A DNA stretch of 64,000 nucleotides from Lentinula raphanica (Eukaryota; Basidiomycota; Agaricomycetes; Agaricales; Omphalotaceae). The notes under the pieces were generated by a model, which was given only the letters and a program-made list of their open reading frames with translations, was not told where the DNA came from and made no database searches. Positions within the stretch are counted from its first letter, which is position 1; every line of letters starts with the position of its first letter. The position numbers and the translations under genes are program-made. Of the stretch, positions 54,289 through 64,000 are shown in pieces. Location: NCBI GenBank assembly GCA_027919835.1, contig JANVFP010000050.1, positions 62,001 through 126,000 of the forward strand, given 5' to 3'.

Positions 54289-56054
54289 TCGCATTCGTTG
54301 ACTTACTGCACCTTCCGCGACCTCATGAGACACAGTTTCCAGGCTATGGCCTCAACATCCGTCCTAAAGGCGTTTCTCTGTCGCTTTCCAACCAGCAGCA
54401 ACGTCTTCACGACTCTTATGAATTTGAAGGCTCCGGCGGCAACCGTCCTCAGTATCATTTTGCTACCTCTCCCGGTCTTTCTATCCAATCTCAGTATAAT
54501 CCTCTGACTACTGGCCAGTCTCCTTTGAAGAAACCCGTCAGAGGTGGTCTTCCTTCTGTATGCTTTTTTTTCTTCTCTTCTCTTCAGTCTCTCACTCTAA
54601 TTCTTCATCTCAGCAATGGCTCGATAATACCTCTGATAGTCGCTCACTCTCGCCACAAAACAACTCGGACTTTTCTTCCGCTGGCGGTTCACCCCCTATG
54701 AGCCATCTAAGCCCACCACCTATAGCACCTACTACGCCTAGTCAGAATCCTGATGACAAAATAATTCCTACAGCTATCATTATCAAAAATATACCGTTCA
54801 ATGTCAAGCGTGAAGCTCTGCTTGATATAATCGTAAGTCATCTCTTCTCAATATCTTTCCTTATGTTCATCTTCTTCAAGGCGTCGTTGTCTATTCCTAC
54901 TCCTTATGCTTTCAACTACCATCTCGATCAACAAGGCGCTTTCCATGGCCTTGCGTTCGCCAACTTCCGTCAGGCTGCAGATGCAGATGCAGATGCTGTC
55001 GTCGCCGCTCTAAATGGCTTCGACGTTCAGGGTCGCAAGCTACGCGTAGAGTACAAGAAAGTTCTCCAGGCAAGCGAGAAGGAACGGATTGAGAGAGAAA
55101 AAGCTCTTCGTCGCATGTGATCCATGCAACTCGAGAAGGAACAGATCACTCCTGGATACGAGGACTATGGCAATGTCTTGTCCTCCGCTGCCTTTTCTCC
55201 CCAACGATCTTTCTCCTCCAGCTCCTACCAACAGCAGCAATCTCAGTACTCACCTCCACATATCTCCAACATGCCTTCACCGTTCAGCTTGGCTTCAGCG
55301 CCAGCTGCCCGCAGTCATTCCCACCTGCTCCTTCTTCGGACAAGGGTTCGTCGAATGAATTAGATCTGAATGATCCGTCAACGTTGGAGATCTATTCTCG
55401 GATTCTGTTGTTCAAGGACGACCGCATGCGTGACGAGCTGGCGTTCTCTAGAATGTTATCACCCAAGCAGCGTCGTGTCGTGCATCTCATTGCGCAGAAG
55501 CTTGGAGTCTACCACTATTCTGTGGGCGTAGGTGACGAGAGATATGCTGTCGTCACTCGTATCGATCCTCAGAGGGTGTGGGTCCCTACTCTCTCTCGAG
55601 CACCCTCTGCTTATCTGACTCCCATGGGATCTACCATATCAGCCACTCCCGGATCGTTGCGCTACACTCCCAGGCTCCTCATCTCACTACCCGGGCCTCC
55701 AACGAAAACATTCGCGAAGGATACGCCAGTATTGTCTCTCCCTCTCGACGCGCCAGTGGCTTGGGCTCGCTCTTCGCAAACGGAGGTGCCTTCGGCAACT
55801 CGGGCGTCCCACCAGTCCCCAATCTTCCTACTGGTCTATATGCTTGGCTGCTCCCTCCAAAACCTCGAATCTTCGTCGGCGAAGTTCAGCCCGAGCGGGA
55901 ACTAGGAAGCCAGGTCAAATTGCATAAATTCATTGGCAGTTTCAAGGGCGGTTTGGACCTGGCTTCTACTGCCGAAACGAGGCTGCTCTGGCTTTGGATG
56001 AGTTGGGAGAGTCAGGAGAGGCAGAGGGTGCCAGTGCTGGATGAATGTGCTTGA
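54289..56054 (+). pseudogene. PIN4/Mdt1-like RRM protein, disrupted
   Basis: Coding from about 54289 gives a Gln/Ser/Pro-rich region (HETQFPGYGLNIRPKGVSLS). The RRM follows across an intron (AIIIKNIPFNVKREALLDII, then IPTPYAFNYHLD and GLAFANFRQAADADADAVV) to GRKLRVEYKKVL. An R3H-type segment comes later (LEIYSRILLFKDDRMRDELA, SPKQRRVVHLIAQKLGVYH). Breaks include a TGA at 55118-55120 where Arg is expected in REKALRRM-x-SMQLEKEQ, a one-base loss in a C-run near 55308 and another frame change near 55675. This family regulates cell-cycle mRNAs in yeasts. Several independent lesions point to a pseudogene and not one sequencing error. Confidence 0.78.
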
Positions 56055-56303
56055 AGAAGGTGGTTACATAGTTGTGTGGGGATGAACTCAATTGAATGAA
56101 CTCAGTTGCGCTGAAGCCTAAAGGTCTTCCATGATGAACATGTTCCACTTTGAATCTTCATCTCTATATTATGTTGTGCATGAGATAGCCTGTGGTAAGA
56201 TAGGACAGATTAGTAGAGCAAATACAGCAGATTCATGGAAGTGCTAGTGGGCACCCAAAAAGGAACGACCTGTGAGAATTTAAATTTGTATCCATTTTGA
56301 GCG
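56055..56303. other. Short intergenic interval
   Basis: No gene seen between the PIN4-like pseudogene and the protease gene. Confidence 0.4.
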
Positions 56304-57929
56304 TTGACTCTCATTTCTCACGATACAATTTTTACTTCCTCACTCTCATCTATCTTCAACTATCTCTTTGCTCTCATGCAAGCACTGTACGTTTTAAGTT
56401 GTTTTCATATCTGGACAGCTTTTGATTCAAAGTCTAGGATTTCAAAACTCCCTTCTCAGTCCAAAAACAAGGCAATTCGTAGGATTCGCAAACACACAAA
56501 AGTTGAATGCTCACCCTTCGGCGAAGTATGTAGCTGTAATAGGCTACATTTCTTGGAGCTTTCAACTTTGGTGAACAATTGCCAAGTGTATCTCCCTTTC
56601 CTCACCCTCGACAAACTCTCCACTCTTTCCAAAGCTCCCGACTATCAAGCTACTCTAGAGCAACTATTCCCAACTTCTACATCTTTTGAAACAACAGACC
56701 GCCCCTACACCTACTTTGACGATCAAATGAAGCTCCTTCAGGATCTTCAGCGCCAGCTTTCTTCCTCTGCTATTATGAAAAAAAAATTCATCGTGACTAC
56801 TCGACACCACCACATCATATCTTCCGACAATATTGCGCTTGTGGTTATTCGCAATCTAAATCTCCTTGCAGATGTCGTCCAGAATACTCGATCTAGATTT
56901 GAGGTCTCGTGGTGGAATTTTTTGGACCAAAATTCTCAAAAAGCAGAAGCTATGCTTATAGGAATCATGAACGAAGTGAGCATACTTATTTTGAATGAGT
57001 TCCAATCACTGACCTCAAAAACGGTATCACAGAGACGAAATAGCCCTGAGAAGTACTGGGATAACATCCCTAATGTGTCTTTTCGTGATTTCTCTACCCT
57101 GGGAGCTGGTCGTTGGCTCAATGATGAAATTATCAATTATTTCATCGAGAAATGGTGTTCGCAGTCTACAAGCACCTTGGGTCTCAACACTTATTTTGCT
57201 GGTCGCTGTCTTTTCGAAGTAAACACATCTTGCACCAAGGCTAAAATACATCTAACGAATCAAGACGAACAACGTGTGATCAATTGGGTTAAGGCTAGAC
57301 AGGTAAGTAATTAGGTTTTAATATAAGAAGTTGAACTGAACGTAAAGTTTCTCAGAGGAAATTAGGTCTCGAATATTGGGATGCAGTTTTCATTCCCATC
57401 CACGAAAGTTCTTCCCACTGGTACTCTGCTTATATCGACTTTCGTCTCAAACGAATAGAGATATTTGATAGCCTGGAGGCTACTTTTGTGACCAACAATC
57501 AGAAACCTGTCACCGAACGCAAAAATACTCATCTTACTCTGGTAAAGTTTCAATCTCTAATCATCAGAACTTTTTTATTCATCCCCAATAAAGGTTCTCA
57601 TGTGGCTGACGGAAATTCTCGGAAGATTGAGAGGAGAGTCTATTCTTCTCACTCACAATCCCCAGACTGAATGGGTTTTTGTTCCTCATGCAAAGGTGAA
57701 AACAGTGCTATTGTAATTCAAGCACTTTTTGAACATTCTCCAGGTGCATTTTCAGCCCAATACGTATGACTGCGGAGTTCATACGCTCTGGCATCTCAAA
57801 CATATCCTTGAACATGGAAAGGTGATGCTAGGAAGAAAATGCAAAACTCCTGGATTGTCTTTTACGAATAATATGGCAGGTAAACGAGTTAGGTTGGCAT
57901 TGGAGCTTCTTCAAGATTGTGAACTGTGA
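56304..57929 (+). CDS. Ulp1-like C48 cysteine protease, 490 aa, mobile-element type
   Basis: Four exons join in frame: 56304-57302, 57356-57541, 57594-57695 and 57744-57929. The N-terminal third is of unknown fold. The catalytic domain begins near YWDNIPNVSFRDFSTLGAGR with WLNDEIINYFIEKWC. The catalytic His is in HESSHWYSAYIDF, the Asp in IEIFDSLEA, the oxyanion Gln in HFQPNTYDCG and the nucleophile Cys in the same motif, so the active site appears complete. Ulp1-like proteases remove SUMO-type modifiers, and many basidiomycete copies travel with DNA transposons. The Plavaka gene lies 1.2 kb downstream on the same strand, so both may belong to one element. MQALYVLSCF at 56376 is an alternative start. 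Confidence 0.82.
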
Positions 57930-58089
57930 CTTTTTCATCTCTACCAACTCATGTAGATTTTCTGTATTATATCCTACAAATCATGTACTATATACTGCTT
58001 ACTTTGGTAAAGAAAAAACATCTCCTGTACGACTGCTTAGAAAAATTTCACGTGCCTCTCCAAAATCTTTACTCTATACTCCCAGGTTA

Positions 58090-58640
58090 TTGCTGTTCTT
58101 TACCATCAACCATCAACCATCGACTATTACCATCGAATTTCTCGACTATCGAGTCATCATCATTGACTATCGAGTCATCATCATTGACTATCGAGTCATC
58201 ATCATTGACTATCGAGTCATCATCATCATCATCGACCGTCATCATCGACCGTCATCATCGACCATCATCATCATCGACCATCATCATCATCGACCATCAT
58301 CATCATCGACCGTCATCATCATCGACCGTCATCATCATCGACCGTCATCATCATCGACCATCATCATCATCGACCGTCATCATCATCGACCGTCATCATC
58401 ATCGACCGTCATCATCATCGACCGTCATCATCATCGACCGTCATCATCGACCGTTATCATCGACCTTCGACTATTGACTATCGACTATTGACTATCGACT
58501 ATCGAGCCATCGACCATCGAGCCATCGACCATCGAGCCATCGACCATCGAGCCATCGACCATCGAGCCATCGACCATCGAGCCATCGACCATCGAGCCAT
58601 CGACCATCCAGCCATCCAGCCGTCGACCATCGAGCTATCC
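58090..58640. repeat. Satellite-like arrays of ATCATCGACC and CATCGAGCCATCGAC
   Basis: First comes a run of GACTATCGAGTCATCATCATT units, then many near 15-bp CGTCATCATCATCGAC units, then about seven exact 15-bp units of CATCGAGCCATCGAC. Two long open frames through the array are repeat translations only. It separates the Ulp1 gene from the Plavaka gene. Confidence 0.9.
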
Positions 58641-59173
58641 AGTCATTGACCATCAACCATTATCATCAAACATTATCATTGAATATACCATTGATTATTG
58701 AACATCCACAGTCCAACAATCAAAGGTTATTATATAGACTTATCCCAGTTATCATAGCTCATCAAAAAATGTTGCAGATTTTTGGAATTCCTGCAAGAAG
58801 CACCCTTTACAGGCTTGTCGGTGAGTCTTCCAATTTTTTTACGATTACAGGTTCATTTGGAACAAAACACTAGGTTACCCAAGAACCACAGGTCTATTTC
58901 CCCACAAACCACGAACAAGTGGGTCTAACGTGGCAGGTCTACCCATGAGCTACCAACGAACTCGATCTCCCAACGAACTCAATCTCCCAACGAACTCAAT
59001 CTCCCAACGAACTCGATCTCCCAACGAACTCGATCTCCCAACGAACTCGATCTACCAACGAACTCGATCTACCAAGGAAGAACGCTGAACCTCTGAACCT
59101 CTGAATCTCCTTATCGTGAATTCCTGCTTGGTTGCAAATCACCCTTCAGTTTTCACTCATATCCTTGCCCTTG
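58641..59173. other. Upstream region of the Plavaka gene with a candidate terminus and short repeat
   Basis: CACTAGGTTACCC at 58868 is a candidate Plavaka/CACTA-type end (unproven). About seven 17-bp units of CCAACGAACTCGATCTC lie at about 58965-59080. No other gene was recognised. Confidence 0.45.
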
Positions 59174-62100
59174 ATGTCACATTTGTTGGATTATTCTTGC
59201 CCTGTTTGCAAGAAATTCTTCAGTAGACCCCAGGATCGACTTGCTCATCTCAATCAAAAGCAAGATGCTCCTCACCAAGCAGAACGCCAAAAACAGAACA
59301 AAGATCTCAGTCGGCTTTTTCACAATACAGTCAAAGCAGTCAAAGCAGTCAAACGGGCCAGTAAATCCAAACTGTCACCTTTAGAAGCTTCATCTAAAAA
59401 GGAGCAAGAGGATCTATCTGCCCAGGTGATAGAAGAAAACGAGGATGCCCCTTCATTGAACGATATGGCTGTAGACTTATTTGGCTCAGAGGACGATGCC
59501 AAACTCGAAGAAGAGGGGGATTTAACAGAATTAACTGCTGAGGAAGATGAAACTGAAGAAGATTTCCTCCAAAGACTGATCGATGCCTCAGTTCCCGAGT
59601 TGCGCAACTGGGAGCTAGACAGAGAAGAAAGTCCTTTCAATTTTCTTCCAGATACGTTGGACAATACCTCTGACCAGAACTCTTTACCCTCCCTACCTAT
59701 CAATCGCTCTTTGGTGGAGGATAACTCTGATGATTGGGTCTGGCAGTGGAATGATAGGGCTGAGAAAGTTATCAGACAAGAGGCTAATGTTCATGAACGT
59801 TGGCAGAGAATATTATCTGGGAAGTCCAATGAATCTTATCAGCCTTTCAACTCCCGTTTAGAATGGGAGATAGCTCAATGGGCTGTGAAGGAAAAGATAT
59901 CCCAGTCCTCCTTTAATCGTTTGCTGAATATACCTGATGTAAGTTCGAAAAATATTTAAGATACTGTTGAGACTGATAATATATACAGATTAAGCAAAAA
60001 CTTAGCATCACTTTCAATAATGCCAGATCTATGCTAGAAAAAGTAGACTCAATTCCCGAACGTTGTGGACGATGGTTCACAAAGCAACTATCTTTCAAAG
60101 ACAGGCCTGGAGAAACATTTACTATACACCATCGTGATCCTATTGAAGCTATCAAAGCCATCCTGGGTGATCCCTCTCTTGCTTCGGAGCTAGTTTATAA
60201 GCCTGGTAAACTATTTCGAAGTTCAAATATTGCAGAAGAGGAAAGAATATTTTCAGAAATGTGGACTTCCAGCTTCTGGCACGCTACTCAGGTAAAGTAC
60301 CCTGATAACTTTATTAATTTTGAGTAGTTTTCTTAAAAAAACAAGTAGAACCAGTTACCCCAAGGAAGCACTCTAGCCCCAGTCATTGTTGCAACTGATA
60401 AAACTCAACTAACCCAGTTTTCTGGAAGCAAGTTAGCTTATCCTGTCTATCTTACTCTTGGTAATGTCCCAAAAGCTACTCGTCGAAAGCCTGGATCTCA
60501 TGCTTGTGTCTTAATTGCCTATCTTCCTGTGGATAAATTCATCAAAGATGGGCTATCTAAAGTTCAGCTCAAACTAAGAAACTATCAAGTATTCCACAAA
60601 TCCATGTCTATAGTTCTTGAACCTCTAAAAGCAGCTGGTAATCCCAAAGGAAAAGGACTGGAAATTGTCTGTGGAGATGGTGCTGTTCGCAGAGTCTATC
60701 CTGTGCTGGCTCTTTATATTGCAGATTATCCTGAACAGTGTCTTGTTACTTGTACCAAGTATGGAACTTGTCCAAAATGTCAACGGGCAGCAGATGAATT
60801 ACAGCTTGACACTCCTGGAGAGCCTCGAACACAAAGGTGGACTCGCGAAAAAATTTACGAGGCTCGGAAAGCTGCTCATGCTGGTGGTCGCAGTGTTCAC
60901 TCCCGTACAATGGAGCACGATATCGCGGGAGGAGACTATGAGCCTTTTTGGGTAGGATTTCCATTGGCCAATATCCACGAATGTATTGCTCCAGATATCC
61001 TTCATCAACTATATCAAGGGGTACTCAAACACTTGGTATCATGGGTACAGCTTCTTATTGGACAAAAGGAACTCGATGAGCGGATCCAAAAACTACCTCC
61101 TACATCTGGCGTTAGGCATTTTTCCAAAGGAATCTCATCCCTAACTCAGGTTTCTGGAACAGAGCGCAAACACATTGCGAGAATTCTATTGGCCTGTTTA
61201 GTAGGAAAGATAGATTCCCGAGGAATCACTGCTTGTCGGGCTATTCTTCACTTCATTCAGCTTGCTCAGTATCCCTCACATGATCAGGATACCCTACGAT
61301 ACATGGAACAGGAGCTGAACACATGGCACAAAAATCGGGACTATTTTATTGACAAAGAAGCTCGAGAGCACTTCAACATTCCAAAATTCCATTCTCTCCT
61401 TCACTATGTTGACTCAATCCAATGGATTGGTGCTACAGACAATTCTAATACCGAGGCCTTTGAGAGACTTCATATTGATTTTGCCAAAGAAGGGTGGCGT
61501 GCCAGCAACAAACGAGATCACTTTCCTCAAATGATTACATTTGTTTCTCGCCAGGAAAAGGTCTCTTCCTTTGACTTTTATCAATCCTGGGTACAAGCTC
61601 CCCAGGAAGAACAGGTTCTTGATTCTCCCGTTGAACAAAATGCAGAAGAAGAACAATCTCAGGTTTCAGATGAAACATCTCCTGTTATCCTTTCTCTATC
61701 CAAAACGCCTACAGAACCCCGAAAAACTCTATCTTCTATTGCTATCTTGCATGAAGCTCCTGGCTTTCTGACGACTTTGAAACTCTTTCTCAACAATTTT
61801 GTACCAAAAAAATCTCCTCCTTCTACTCGCAATGAAATCATCAATGGCTTGATACCCTTTAATACCTTGGAGGTCTGGCATAGCTTCCGCCTTACTCCTT
61901 TGAAAGTACTAGATGAGCCAGAGAAAGTTATTATTAAAGCTAAGCCTCTTTCTGGTGCTTCATCAACGTCAAGATATGATACAGTGATTGTTTTGGAAAA
62001 TGATCAAGCTCAATCTACAGCTGTACAAGGTTCGATGGACTTGTCCTTTTGTTTCTTGATTGACTTAGTACATGCATAGGTTGTCGTGCAGCTCGTATAC

Positions 62101-62444
62101 GCATTATTTTTCGCCTTCCTGAAAAAGTCAACAAAAAAGGTTTCATGGTCAATAGGCCAGCCAGCTGGCCTCGAGAGCCCTTGGCCTACATAACATGGTT
62201 CACCCGCTTTAAATCAGCTCCAGATAAGACAACTGGTATGTATCGCATTGAACCTGCTGTAGCTTCCAATGGTATACCTCAAGGAGCTATTATACCACTT
62301 TCTAACATACGCCAGAGCTGTATGCTAGTACCAGCTCTACAAGTTTGGGATACTAGCTGGACTGCTGATAATATTTTAGACGACTGTTCTTCATTTTTCG
62401 TAAATAATATGCAAAGTAAATACGCCTACCAGACTATATATTGA
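59174..62444 (+). CDS. Plavaka transposase, 1037 aa, intact
   Basis: Four exons join in frame: 59174-59938, 59989-60291, 60349-62029 and 62080-62444. The start MSHLLDYSCPVC opens a C2H2-like zinc finger (CPVCKKFFSRPQDRLAH with a further His). An acidic region follows, then the Plavaka core: YPVYLTLGNVPKATRRKPGS, VYPVLALYIADYPEQCLVTC, GTCPKCQRAADE, HECIAPDILHQLYQGVLKHL, LARILLACLVG-like helices and FHSLLHYVDSIQWIGATDNS. The C-terminal segment LAYITWFTRF, IIPLSNIRQSC and WTADNILDDCSSFFVNN completes the family pattern. Plavaka enzymes belong to the CACTA-like RNase H-fold transposases. The predicted catalytic residues were not checked by alignment. No stop or frameshift was found. Confidence 0.93.
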
Positions 62445-62565
62445 GCTTTGATATAACTGGGTAAAGGCATCAGGTTTTATATTACAAAGCCATTGAAATT
62501 GTGATAATTATGAGCGTCAAACTTCTACCTTTGTTTCTTTCTGCTTCTTCCTTTTACCTTTGATC

Positions 62566-64000
62566 ATGACGAAGCGAAGTTCTTCCAACAATAGTCATAG
62601 CGATAAAAGCTCTAAAAAACCCAAGATTGATACTTCTAAACCTAGTTCATCTTCCAAAGCGGCTGGGAAGAAGAAATCTAGTCCCAAATCTTCACAGTCG
62701 TCGTCCTCTCTTAAGCCTGGAACATCTTCCAAGCCAGATTCCACCTCTGCTTCTCAGGCAAAAGCGGAGTCCAGTACGAAGCTTTCCACGGTTGATACTG
62801 AAGAGAAGTATATGGACACTCTCAAGTCAAAAGAAGAAAGTAAGCGAATCTATCTGATATTTTTATAATAAAATATCTCATTTCTTGGTAGACCCTCAGT
62901 CAAGTAAGATCTTTTTAGCTTCTATTGTATATGTTAATCATTTTGTAGAAGGGCCTAAGCTAAACGCAAAGGAACTCAACGTAGAGTATGACAACGTTGA
63001 GGATATACTTTTCTCCGATGATGGTATGTAACTTCATATAGTTGAATTGCTTTTTATATTCTTAAATATTGTTTTGCAGAGCGTAATCCTAAACTGGATG
63101 CTAGTGAAGAAGAAGAATCTGATCCAGAGGATATAGAGGATGGCGGCAACAATGAAGATCAGGACAACGTAAGCTTTCATTATTATTGTTATATTTAAGC
63201 TATCAATCTCCTTTGTAGATGCTCGTAGAAGATATAACGAGTCCAGAAAAGCATAAGAAGAGCAAGAACGGCTGGAAGACCCTTAAGAACGTTAAAATCG
63301 TTGAGGGAGATTTCGATAATCTAGAATTCGCGCGCTTGGCAAAAGCTTGTATGCGTTTATCGGTTTGTATTATCGATATGTGGCCTAAGGACAGTAAGCC
63401 CACATGGAAGTTGTTTAAGAACGAGTTGGCACAGATTGCCGCTGACGGGTCTGCTGATGAAATGGTGGAGAGCTTGAACAAAGTACGCTCTGATGTTAGA
63501 GAACGCCAAAAGCTCATCAAATTTGTATGTTTCTAGTTCACTCAATTGCTGACTTTGATTGATAGAGTTGTAGATGGGCTATGGGGGTCCTTTAGTTCGC
63601 TGGAGTATCTGTTCTGTTGTCCGTCTTCTTACTCCAACATTCTATGGCTTATCTGGAAAAGGCGAAACTGGAACGAACAATATCGTTGAGTATATTGAAT
63701 ATCTAATTGATATGTTACTAAATTCTATATTTTATGATAGCGAGACTTGGTTGAATGGTTGCTTGACGAATCACGCTATCATGAGAAAGAGGTCGATACA
63801 GAGGTAGAAGTTCTTCATATATTCTTTATGTCAATCAAAAGACTCATATTTCTTTAGAAACGCACTGTGGTTTCCGGTCCTTTTGCAACTCCATTGCTAG
63901 GACAAATATTTCGTGCATATTTCATCGAGTCAAATCCTTCCCAAGACCAACTACTGGTCGATTATCTGAAAAGTAAGAAGAAAATCCCAAGGCGTTTGAT
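62566..64000 (+). CDS. DUF6532-like gene, 5' part, runs off the window
   Basis: The start MTKRSSSNNSHSDKSSKKPK begins a Ser/Lys-rich tail. It is followed by a predicted 12-bp exon (62892-62903), acidic exons (62949 onward, FSDD; EEEESDPEDIEDGG) and a conserved block (LEFARLAKACMRLSVCIIDM, WKLFKNELAQIAADGS). Further exons continue to the window edge (GPFATPLLGQIFRAYF). The domain resembles DUF6532, common in basidiomycetes near mobile elements. The 3' end is missing. Because it lies 120 bp from the Plavaka stop it could be the second gene of the same element. Confidence 0.5.

Noticed and set aside
58090..58640. CRISPR-like array
   Set aside because: The units are contiguous tandem repeats without unique spacers, and the genome is eukaryotic.

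Overview
The window looks like basidiomycete nuclear DNA, most likely from an Agaricomycete. Genes are split by many 45-60 bp introns with GT..AG ends. The mobile gene families present (KDZ, Plavaka, Crypton-like, TET/JBP dioxygenases, CxC2 clusters, DUF6697) are typical of that group. No rRNA, tRNA or CRISPR was found. All exon models were worked out by hand from splice signals and frame continuity.

Layout. 1-8.5 kb: a ~1 kb direct duplication, then an intact six-exon NACHT-ankyrin NLR (1643 aa) whose 33 ankyrin repeats are nearly identical at the DNA level. 8.5-21.2 kb: a gene-poor repeat zone with a decayed Crypton-like recombinase, a decayed transposon-accessory gene, and a family of elements with CATCAGGAAAA termini (five short copies and one 2.27 kb member). 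21.5-42.3 kb: a broken block of housekeeping genes: a HIR1-like 3' fragment, an RNR1 middle, dynactin p150Glued, a PP2C 5' half and a frameshifted PEX13. Three adjacent same-strand gene pairs are joined by deletions. 42.7-53.8 kb: an uncharacterised coiled-coil-like gene, a 1166-aa gene with long tandem repeats, a DUF6697 gene, a second 2OG-Fe(II) oxygenase and hypothetical genes. 54.3-56.0 kb: a PIN4/Mdt1-like pseudogene. 56.3-64 kb: a Ulp1-type protease, a full-length Plavaka transposase and the 5' part of a DUF6532-like gene.

The most striking object is a 12,048-bp composite DNA transposon (27099-39146) inside the dynactin p150 gene. It has ~280-bp terminal inverted repeats and a perfect 8-bp target duplication (GATGGGGC), and removing the element plus one duplication restores the p150 frame. 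It carries four reading frames that all splice without interruption: a 1198-aa KDZ transposase with a CxC2 cluster, a 323-aa viroplasmin/RNase-H1-N-like protein, a 488-aa TET/JBP dioxygenase and a 1012-aa accessory protein. A KDZ element carrying its own predicted 5-methylcytosine oxygenase may influence the methylation state of its own DNA.

The mobile genes (KDZ, Plavaka, TET/JBP, 2OG, Ulp1, DUF6697) look intact, while the conserved host genes around them are truncated, frameshifted or interrupted. Because RNR1 and PEX13 perform core functions, working copies should exist elsewhere. The block is therefore probably a redundant or degenerate copy invaded by transposons, although assembly error could explain part of it.
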